Assembly: GCA_964588555.1 (NCBI GenBank)
Contig: CAZPPT010000021.1
Coordinates: forward strand, 1-10,208
Direction of reading: 5' to 3'
Length of the DNA: 10,208 nt
DNA from: JAGVWJ01 sp964588555
GTDB lineage: Archaea; Micrarchaeota; Micrarchaeia; Anstonellales; Bilamarchaeaceae
This document shows, one piece after another, positions 5,282-10,208 of the stretch; position 1 is the stretch's first letter; every line of letters begins with the position of its first letter. The notes below the pieces were generated by a model that did not search any database, was not told where the DNA came from, and worked only from the letters and a program-made list of their open reading frames with translations. Both the position numbers and the translations under genes were made by a program.

Positions 5282-5743
5282 TCACTTGAAAAATCGGCGC
5301 GCAAGAGATACGCCTAACAGCACAGTAATTGGGTTATGGGGGCCGATAATGGCAAAAATAGAAACAAGTACGCGTGCTTCACTGCATCGTGTCGAATCAG
5401 AGGGGATTTGGTCGGAAGAAATGGATCGCGGGCAATCTGCATCCGGCACTCCGAATAAGAAAGGTAAAAGGGCGTACAGCAAAATAAATAAGAGTATGGT
5501 ACCAAGCCATATCTTAAAACTATCAAAAACAAAGGTACCTGTACTTTTTATTTCCGTCTTAAGTATTTTTGTCACAATCAGATAAAAAATAAGCGAAACA
5601 ATGAGTGACCCCGTTACAAAAAGGGCATAGAGGCCCAATTCATTTCTTATAACAAGGGTAATGAGCGTGCTGGCAAGAAAAAAGAAAATGATTGATAGGG
5701 TAAAAAGGGTAAAACTTGCAAACGCCAATTTTTTCAATTCCAT
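5282..5743 (-). CDS. small membrane protein of unknown function
   Basis: A 153-residue protein that I do not recognise. Three strong hydrophobic helices are visible (about 7-31, 37-60 and 76-99) and a weaker fourth (about 124-148). The loop between the third and fourth is polar, with two cysteines (104 and 120) and several Ser/Asp, and could lie outside the cell. It starts at an ATG 8 bases after the RelE-like toxin's stop and ends 4 bases before the start of the p30 gene, so it belongs to the same minus-strand transcript. The ribosome binding site is weak (GTTGATA), suggesting translation coupled to the upstream gene. It could be an immunity-like partner or simply a passenger; nothing in the sequence decides. 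Confidence 0.75.
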   Translation of the reverse strand: MELKKLAFASFTLFTLSIIFFFLASTLITLVIRNELGLYALFVTGSLIVSLIFYLIVTKILKTEIKSTGTFVFDSFKIWLGTILLFILLYALLPFLFGVPDADCPRSISSDQIPSDSTRCSEARVLVSIFAIIGPHNPITVLLGVSLARRFFK

Positions 5744-5751
5744 ATTATCAA

Positions 5752-6018
5752 CTATTTGTAGGTAGTTTCTGATTTTAGATCTATTTTTAAGATAAGAATG
5801 AGTTTCTCCTCCTTAAGGATTTCATAGAGGATGCGGTATTTACCTATTCTGATACCATACACAGTACCACGTGCCTTAACCTTTCGCACATCAAAAAATC
5901 TAAACGGATACGGATTTTCCCTTAAAAAATAAAGTGCTTCTTTTATTTTTGTTTGATAATCCGAAGGACAAGCACCTAACTCTTTTTTTGCAGATTTTTT
6001 TAGTTCGACCTCAAACAT
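5752..6018 (-). CDS. relE: RelE/ParE family toxin
   Basis: An 88-residue protein of the usual RelE size. RelE-type toxins are ribosome-dependent mRNA endonucleases that stop translation when the antitoxin is lost. Visible: an N-terminal strand and helix pair (FEVELKKSAKKELGACPSDYQTKIKEAL), the NPYPFRFFDVRKV stretch typical of the family, and the core GIRIGKYRILYEI (residues 55-67) followed by strand KLILILKID. Basic residues Arg57, Lys60 and Arg62 sit where the family keeps its RNA-contacting positives. It follows the antitoxin gene with an 8-base gap. ParE-like gyrase toxins share this fold, so the target is inferred. Confidence 0.88.
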   Translation of the reverse strand: MFEVELKKSAKKELGACPSDYQTKIKEALYFLRENPYPFRFFDVRKVKARGTVYGIRIGKYRILYEILKEEKLILILKIDLKSETTYK

Positions 6019-6026
6019 AAAAAAAC

Positions 6027-6218
6027 CTATAAATCACTGAGTTTAACTGTTTGTCTTTTCTTGTATTCTGATCGGGCTTCTTCGCGTAATTTATCCAACT
6101 CTTTTAATTCACTTTCTGAAAGCTCCTCTTCTTTAATAATTATTTCCCTAAGTTCCTCTAATTCACGGCGAACGATCGTTATTTCTTTATAAACCATATC
6201 AAGAGTAGCATTTTCCAT
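6027..6218 (-). CDS. relB: RelB-like antitoxin
   Basis: A 63-residue, highly charged protein directly upstream of the RelE-like toxin. It is almost wholly helical: residues 8-50 have heptad-like Leu/Ile spacing with Glu/Lys pairs, as in archaeal RelB antitoxins that wrap around the toxin. The C-terminal stretch KKRQTVKLSDL would dock on it. Start: the ATG at 6218 follows GGTGATA (6227-6221). The frame is open further upstream, but that extension runs through the promoter and lacks a ribosome binding site. The identity rests on size, composition and position more than on a sequence motif. Confidence 0.75.
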   Translation of the reverse strand: MENATLDMVYKEITIVRRELEELREIIIKEEELSESELKELDKLREEARSEYKKRQTVKLSDL

Positions 6219-6246
6219 GGTATCACCTAGTATAAGTGTACATAGA

Positions 6247-6260
6247 CGAATTTTTATTCG
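6247..6260 (-). promoter_or_regulatory. TATA-like box inside an inverted repeat upstream of relB
   Basis: CGAAT (6247-6251) and ATTCG (6256-6260) form a perfect inverted repeat around TTTT. On the minus strand the centre reads AATAAAAAT, about 35 bases before the antitoxin ATG, so it can serve as the TATA box. An operator overlapping the promoter fits the autoregulation known for RelBE systems, but binding is inferred. Confidence 0.45.
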
Positions 6261-6263
6261 TAT

Positions 6264-6297
6264 CGAAAAGAGAAAAAAAGAGATTATAAAAAAGAGA
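6264..6297 (-). terminator. T-rich terminator after L15e
   Basis: Directly after the L15e stop codon the minus strand runs into repeated T-tracts (CTCTTTTTTATAATCTC, then TTTTTTT and TTTT) with no hairpin, the usual archaeal stop signal. It contains a direct repeat of AAAAAGAGATTA on the plus strand. Confidence 0.6.
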
Positions 6298-6825
6298 TTA
6301 ATCCTTAACCCGAGGTGTATTCGTACCCTGTCTCCCACGGCCCAAACCACGTGCCTTTTTACCGACACTTGTCAAACCACGGAACGTACGGCCTTTGCGA
6401 TTAAGTGCAGTGACACCAACAAGAGTGGGATCGGCAAGTATCACTTCAAAGAACTTATATTCCCCATCCTCGCCAACCCAATACGAATTAAGGACTTCCA
6501 TATTCTTGTACACGCGATTAATGCGCTGCTCTGCCATCCCCTGGTGGGAAAGCTGCGGCTGTACAAACAAGTATGCATGACGTGGCTTTCGGCCACCCAT
6601 TGGCTTTCGTCGCTTTCGCCTCCCCTTCCTGATGCGGGTGCGGACAACGATATAACCCTGCTTTGCCTTGTAGCCAAGACGGCGTGCGCGGGTGAGGTTC
6701 GTCGGATAATCAAGCTTGTTAAATACAGGATCGCGTCTCCATTTGACAATCCGATCCTTGTATACGCCGCTTCGTTCCTTATATGTCTTCTGCATTGTTT
6801 CCTGCATGTATTGGTATGCGCCCAT
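6298..6825 (-). CDS. rpl15e: 50S ribosomal protein L15e
   Basis: A 175-residue member of the L15e family, a large-subunit protein found in archaea and eukaryotes that binds 23S rRNA. Visible: the N-terminus MGAYQYMQETMQKTYKERS, the core PTNLTRARRLGYKAKQGYIV, the very basic stretch RTRIRKGRRKRRKPMGGRKPRH (Arg/Lys nearly every other residue), and the conserved ending block LNRKGRTFRGLTSVGKKARGLG. It is somewhat shorter than the common archaeal form of about 190 residues; the missing part is the extreme C-terminal tail. Start: the ATG at 6825 lies 5 bases after GGTGAA (6836-6831). It is divergent to the ATP synthase operon. Confidence 0.96.
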   Translation of the reverse strand: MGAYQYMQETMQKTYKERSGVYKDRIVKWRRDPVFNKLDYPTNLTRARRLGYKAKQGYIVVRTRIRKGRRKRRKPMGGRKPRHAYLFVQPQLSHQGMAEQRINRVYKNMEVLNSYWVGEDGEYKFFEVILADPTLVGVTALNRKGRTFRGLTSVGKKARGLGRGRQGTNTPRVKD

Positions 6826-6864
6826 AAATATTCACCAAAAATATTATTTCAAGAATTGGTCCAA

Positions 6865-6875
6865 CGTAAAATACG
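6865..6875 (-). promoter_or_regulatory. candidate promoter of L15e
   Basis: On the minus strand the palindromic CGTATTTTACG is centred 45 bases upstream of the L15e ATG, which would place the transcript start near 6845 and leave the ribosome binding site in a 20-base leader. The A/T block at 6902-6913 is a second candidate with a longer leader. Confidence 0.4.
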
Positions 6876-6901
6876 ACCTACAATACTTTGCCTAACAACT
6901 G

Positions 6902-6913
6902 TTTAAAAATATA
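6902..6913 (+). promoter_or_regulatory. TATA box of the ATP synthase operon
   Basis: TTTAAAAATATA is a good archaeal TATA box about 65 bases before the first gene's ATG (6973), predicting a transcript start near 6933 and a leader of about 40 bases. No other promoter is visible in the tightly packed genes that follow. Confidence 0.6.
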
Positions 6914-6972
6914 TCCTTTTGTAATTTAGAACACCTTATCTTTTTATGTTAATGTCCAGTGGGTGTTTACTT

Positions 6973-7305
6973 ATGCATGGAACACACGAGAAAATGCACG
7001 TAATGAAAACGATTGAAAGCATACGCGCAACGGAACAGGAAGCTGAACGAGTAATACAGGAAGCGAATATGCAGGCGGAGGACATACTAAAGCGCGGCAA
7101 GGAACGCGTTGCGCGAATGAAAAATGAGACCAATGAGCAGGTGGTTGCGGTAAAGAACCGCACACTGCAGCGTGGAAAGGCCCAGGTGGAAAAGGAGGTT
7201 GAAGAGCTTCTTGCAAAGGCAAGACAAAATTCAGGGCGAATTAAGAACAATTCATTTTCTACTAAGGAACTAAGTAAGTTTTTGAAAGAACTTCTTTCGT
7301 TGTGA
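6973..7305 (+). CDS. atpH: A-type ATP synthase subunit H
   Basis: A 110-residue, charged, nearly all-helical protein at the head of the ATP synthase operon. Subunit H pairs with subunit E to form the peripheral stalk that holds the catalytic head against the membrane part. Residues 10-85 form a long coiled coil rich in Ala, Glu, Lys and Arg (ATEQEAERVIQEANMQAEDILKR, then EEVEELL-type spacing), the typical composition of AhaH/NtpF. Length is normal for the family. Start: the ATG at 6973 lies 7 bases after GGGTG (6961-6965). The ATGs at 6946 and 6952 would add an unlikely MLMSSGCLL stretch before the site. The identification leans on operon position, because the sequence itself is low in motifs. 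Confidence 0.85.
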   Translation: MHGTHEKMHVMKTIESIRATEQEAERVIQEANMQAEDILKRGKERVARMKNETNEQVVAVKNRTLQRGKAQVEKEVEELLAKARQNSGRIKNNSFSTKELSKFLKELLSL

Positions 7306-7314
7306 GGAAGCACT

Positions 7315-9216
7315 ATGTTAAATCCAGTACGGATGCAGCGGATACGGATAATTGCGCTTAAATCAGTACTGCCTGAACTTATCAAAAAACTGCATGAGCT
7401 AGGGCTTGTCGAGATAACTGTCTCCAACTACAAGGATCTTGAAAAGGGCAGGCCGCTTACGTATTTTGACGACATATCAAAGGAGCTTGTGCGAATACGC
7501 GCGATCAGAAGCATGCTCGAAGTAAAGGACGTACCGCCGCCAATGCAAAGGCAACCGATTACAAATGCGCTTGATGGGGCACGGCAGGTGTCTCTCGATG
7601 AGAACCTTAAAACGCTTGCCCAAAAACAAGAGCATGCACGAGAACAGCTTGAACGCTATAAGGAAGAGCTAAAAAGGATGCAGCTTCTTGCGGGTTTTGG
7701 AAGCGTCGATTTTACAAAACTGGAAACCAAAACCGTCATGTATTTCCTTGGCTTGGTTCCGGCAGACAATGTACGGGCATTGCGCGCTTCGCTTGATGCC
7801 AAAATACGTTCATATACGATGTCTGAAGCACAGTCAGCCAACCAAACGGCGGTTCTTATTCTCTACCCGCGGGCGCAAAAAATAGACGAGGTAGTTTCAG
7901 CGCATGGCGTAATCAGGCTTGAAGCACCAAAAATAACCGGCCCCGTAGCGAGTGCGATCGAGGGATTGCGAAAATCAATTGCAGAAGCGAAGCGGGAAAT
8001 GATTGAATGTACAAATGAGATACTCATCATTTCAAAAAAACATTATTCATATATAGCATCGCTTGAGGAAGCGCTTGCCATAGAAGCAGACCGTGCCAAG
8101 ATTGCATCACAGTTTAATTTTACAAGCTCAGCGGCAGTTATTGACGGCTGGGTGAAAAAGGATGATGTACGGAAACTTGAAGCGGGGATAGATCCGTTTG
8201 GCGCAAAGTGCGCACTTGAAAAGATGGAACCGACGCATGACGAGATGCCCCCGATAGTGCTTGAAAATCCAAAGGTCGCCTCACCGTTTCAGTTTATCAC
8301 TGAAAGCTATTCCCTTCCCAATTATTACGAAATTGACCCGTCAGTCATATTTCTTATCACCATTCCGCTTCTTTATGGCATGATTGTCGGGGACGTGATT
8401 TATGGCCTTCTTTCTGTCATTATTGCATATTTCTTTATGAAGAAATTCCCAAAAAGTTATATTCTGTCAAACATTTCACGCCTGTGGCTCTATTCGTCAA
8501 TCCCATCAATATTTTTTGGGCTCCTTTTCGATGAATGGGCAGGATTTACCCACCTCCACCTGCTCGAGATCCTTGAGAGATGGGGCGTGATCGACCTTGC
8601 GTCTTTTGGCATCCATGAGCCATTCTACGATTTCCATTTAAGCAGGGCGCACAACCTGCCGGCAGTTATCGGGCTTTCGCTTATAGTCGGGCTTTTGCAC
8701 CTTGCGCTTGGGTTTATATTGGGCGCCATCAACGAATGGCGCCACAGCAAAAAGCACGCACTTGCAAAAATCGCATGGCTTGGGGTCGAGATTGGCGGAA
8801 CGCTTGTCGTGACGACATTTATGTTTAATATGTTCGCGCCGGACATCGGAACGGCCGGTGGCGCGCTCCTTGGCATTTCAGTCATTGTACTTGCATTTAC
8901 CGAAGGCGCAATGGGAATCCTGGAACTTCCTGGGTTTGCAGGTAACGTCCTTTCATACGCACGTATTGCGGCAATCGGCGTGGTGGGAGTCATCCTTGCA
9001 GAAATTATAAATGAGTACCTGCTGCCCCTGCCGGAGCAGGGGATACTTATAGTCATCCTGTTTCCATTGTTCATCATGCTCCATATGTTTAACACATTCC
9101 TTGCGATGTTCGAGGCGCTCATACAGGGCGGACGACTTAATATCATTGAATTCAAACTTAAGTTCATGAAAGGCGGCGGAAAAATATTCAAGCCGTTCGC
9201 ACTTTCAAATAAATGA
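7315..9216 (+). CDS. atpI: A-type ATP synthase subunit I (a subunit)
   Basis: A 633-residue membrane stator subunit that carries the ion half-channels next to the c-ring. Residues 1-340 are the soluble arm, with two coiled-coil stretches (about 90-125 and 215-235). From about 343 follow seven or so membrane helices (PSVIFLITIPLLYGMIVGDVIYG, then LWLYSSIPSIFFGLLF, PAVIGLSLIVGLLHLALGF and others). The family's essential arginine, which faces the c-ring glutamate, is Arg550 in VLSYARIAAIGVVG. The C-terminus carries the usual MFNTFLAMFEALIQGGRLNIIEF block. Length and layout are normal. It starts 9 bases after subunit H's stop behind GAGGAAG. Confidence 0.96.
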   Translation: MLNPVRMQRIRIIALKSVLPELIKKLHELGLVEITVSNYKDLEKGRPLTYFDDISKELVRIRAIRSMLEVKDVPPPMQRQPITNALDGARQVSLDENLKTLAQKQEHAREQLERYKEELKRMQLLAGFGSVDFTKLETKTVMYFLGLVPADNVRALRASLDAKIRSYTMSEAQSANQTAVLILYPRAQKIDEVVSAHGVIRLEAPKITGPVASAIEGLRKSIAEAKREMIECTNEILIISKKHYSYIASLEEALAIEADRAKIASQFNFTSSAAVIDGWVKKDDVRKLEAGIDPFGAKCALEKMEPTHDEMPPIVLENPKVASPFQFITESYSLPNYYEIDPSVIFLITIPLLYGMIVGDVIYGLLSVIIAYFFMKKFPKSYILSNISRLWLYSSIPSIFFGLLFDEWAGFTHLHLLEILERWGVIDLASFGIHEPFYDFHLSRAHNLPAVIGLSLIVGLLHLALGFILGAINEWRHSKKHALAKIAWLGVEIGGTLVVTTFMFNMFAPDIGTAGGALLGISVIVLAFTEGAMGILELPGFAGNVLSYARIAAIGVVGVILAEIINEYLLPLPEQGILIVILFPLFIMLHMFNTFLAMFEALIQGGRLNIIEFKLKFMKGGGKIFKPFALSNK

Positions 9217-9227
9217 GGTGAAATAAT

Positions 9228-9482
9228 ATGGCAGTTGAAAACGTAGGAGCAAGTTTATCACCGGAAACCGCAGCAGCGCTCGGTGCAGGTGCAGTTATGG
9301 CAGTAAGCGCACTCGCGGCAGCATGGTCCCAGGGTTCCTTGGGTACTGCGGCAATGGGCGCAGTGGCAGAACGGCCGGAGCTTGAAAAGAACGTACTTAT
9401 CTACCTGGTACTTCCGGAGATTATCGCAATACTTGGCTTTGTTATCGCGTTCCTCCTCATCGGCAAGGTCGGATCAGAATAG
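9228..9482 (+). CDS. atpK: A-type ATP synthase subunit K (c-ring proteolipid)
   Basis: An 84-residue hairpin of two membrane helices that forms the rotating ring. Helix 1 spans about residues 15-45 (small residues Ala/Gly), followed by the polar loop AERPELEKN, then helix 2 (53-80) with the ion-carrying Glu64 in VLPEIIAILGFVIAFLL. The single-hairpin form is the simplest type; some archaea have fused doubles or triples. The residue after Glu64 is Ile, not the Ser/Thr common in sodium-binding rings, which leans towards protons, but this is a weak inference. It lies 11 bases after subunit I with ribosome binding site GAGGTGA. Confidence 0.95.
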   Translation: MAVENVGASLSPETAAALGAGAVMAVSALAAAWSQGSLGTAAMGAVAERPELEKNVLIYLVLPEIIAILGFVIAFLLIGKVGSE

Positions 9483-9490
9483 TGGTATAT

Positions 9491-10102
9491 ATGGGAATTG
9501 AAAACGTTGCCGCTTCGTTACTTGAAGAATCAAGAAACGAGGCCGGACGCATCATACGCGATGCGGATCAGGCAGTCAACCAGATGGCCTCTGGGGAACA
9601 GGCGCGCCGAGTGGTGCTCCTTAAGCATGCCGAAGAGGAAGCACATGTCCTCATAGAAGAGGAACGCCGCGAGCGGATCGCCTGGGCACGGCTTGAGGCA
9701 AAACGCATCCTTAATGAGGCAAAGGAAGACATGATTCGGGAAAAACTCGATGAATTCTTTGCGCTCCTTGGAAACGTACGAAAGGAGCCAAAATATAAGG
9801 AATTTCTCAAGGGTGCACTGCAAAGGGCAACAGACGAACTCAAGGGGCAACCCGGCGGTATAATCGTATACTGTGCCAAGGAAGACAAGGCAGCGCTTGC
9901 AGACACAAATGCAAAAATAGTCCCGACACTTGACACGTTTGGGGGCATAATTGCCGAAAGCAACGACCGAACAGTCAGGATTGACCTTACGCTTGAAACC
10001 CTTTTTGAGAATAAGCGGGACGAGCTGAGGGCCCTTATATATAGGGAAATATTTGAGAAGAAGGCCGCAGAAGACATACCGCCAAAAAAAGTAAAAAAGT
10101 GA
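9491..10102 (+). CDS. atpE: A-type ATP synthase subunit E
   Basis: A 203-residue peripheral stalk subunit and partner of H. Residues 1-90 form the long N-terminal helix (MGIENVAASLLEESRNEAGRI, then EEEAHVLIEEERRERIAWARLEAKRIL). The globular C-terminal domain follows (KEFLKGALQRATDEL, strands GGIIVYCAKED, then GGIIAESNDRTVRIDLTLETLFE), which docks on the catalytic head. Length is normal. Start: the ATG at 9491, just after the AGTGGT that overlaps the stop of subunit K. A GTG at 9482 in the same frame overlaps that stop and is an alternative. Its N-terminus (IENVAAS) resembles that of subunit K (VENVGAS), probably by chance. Confidence 0.94.
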   Translation: MGIENVAASLLEESRNEAGRIIRDADQAVNQMASGEQARRVVLLKHAEEEAHVLIEEERRERIAWARLEAKRILNEAKEDMIREKLDEFFALLGNVRKEPKYKEFLKGALQRATDELKGQPGGIIVYCAKEDKAALADTNAKIVPTLDTFGGIIAESNDRTVRIDLTLETLFENKRDELRALIYREIFEKKAAEDIPPKKVKK

Positions 10103-10208
10103 CACTATGGAATCATTGCGCATTTCGTTACGGGCCTTACATGAGCTGCCTGAAGAAATCCCATTTCTTCTGAAATTGAAGCAAAAATAAAATCAGTGTT
10201 GTGTTCTG
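10099..10208 (+). pseudogene. expected start of ATP synthase subunit C, frame not intact
   Basis: Subunit C commonly follows E in this operon. A GTG at 10099 that overlaps the E stop opens a frame containing NHCAFRYGPYMSCLKK, which is loosely like the family's N-terminal pattern (Y-AF-Y-R-A-K), but it stops at 10171. An ATG at 10107 behind GTGA opens a second frame of 27 codons ending at 10188-10190 without likeness to subunit C. A third frame is open from about 10152 to the edge (SSEIEAKIKSVL). Either the sequence is frameshifted, for instance by errors at the edge, or the gene is broken or replaced. Confidence 0.35.

Noticed and set aside
6219..6368. 50-codon N-terminal extension of the antitoxin frame
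   Set aside because: It crosses the promoter region and part of L15e; the ATG at 6218 has a strong GGTGATA site.
6217..6906. Plus-strand open frame of 229 codons
   Set aside because: It is antisense to L15e over nearly its whole length and has no recognisable protein features.
8625..9191. Minus-strand open frame of 188 codons
   Set aside because: It is a shadow of the membrane domain of ATP synthase subunit I.
1..10208. CRISPR array, insertion sequence or prophage
   Set aside because: No regularly spaced direct repeats, transposase, integrase or terminal inverted repeats are visible; the hairpin-rich stretches are explained by tRNA introns.

Overview
The window is archaeal. The start regions carry TATA-type promoter boxes and GGTGA/GTGATCC-type ribosome binding sites, and the genes include an A-type ATP synthase operon, ribosomal protein L15e and a probable RNase P p30 subunit. 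Its two tRNA genes lack an encoded CCA and are broken up by introns in the D-loop, anticodon loop and T-loop. Multiple non-canonical tRNA introns are best known from Thermoproteales-type Crenarchaeota and from ARMAN/Micrarchaeota-type ultrasmall archaea. A DPANN-like euryarchaeal relative is my guess, but the lineage is inferred, not shown.

Layout: 3-143 is the tail of an unrecognised protein. 341-1597 (+) is a secreted protein with two GWN-type repeats and an Asp/Tyr-rich tail. 1725-3716 (+) is a lipoprotein with a beta-propeller domain. 3738-4017 (-) looks like an intergenic region full of hairpins, but it reads as one tRNA-Val(CAC) gene with three introns. 4114-4566 (+) is a three-helix membrane protein with a DUF305 domain. 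4603-4775 (-) is a tRNA-Gln(TTG) gene with two introns. 4816-6825 (-) holds, in transcription order, L15e, a RelB/RelE-like toxin-antitoxin pair, a small membrane protein and the probable RNase P p30. From 6973 to the right edge (+) runs the A-type ATP synthase operon: subunits H, I, K and E, then a 3' end where subunit C is expected but no frame stays open.

How it fits together: L15e next to RNase P p30 matches the head of the known archaeal exosome/RNase P superoperon, here split by the toxin-antitoxin pair and the membrane protein. RNase P would process the 5' ends of the two tRNAs, and a splicing endonuclease (not in this window) would have to remove five introns of 44-107 nt. The two D-loop introns sit at the same tRNA position (15/16) and share sequence blocks, which suggests that introns have spread between tRNA genes. 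The disrupted tRNAs are the most notable content of the window. Both mature molecules reassemble to complete cloverleaves of 72 and 73 nt when the bulge-helix-bulge rule is applied at each junction.
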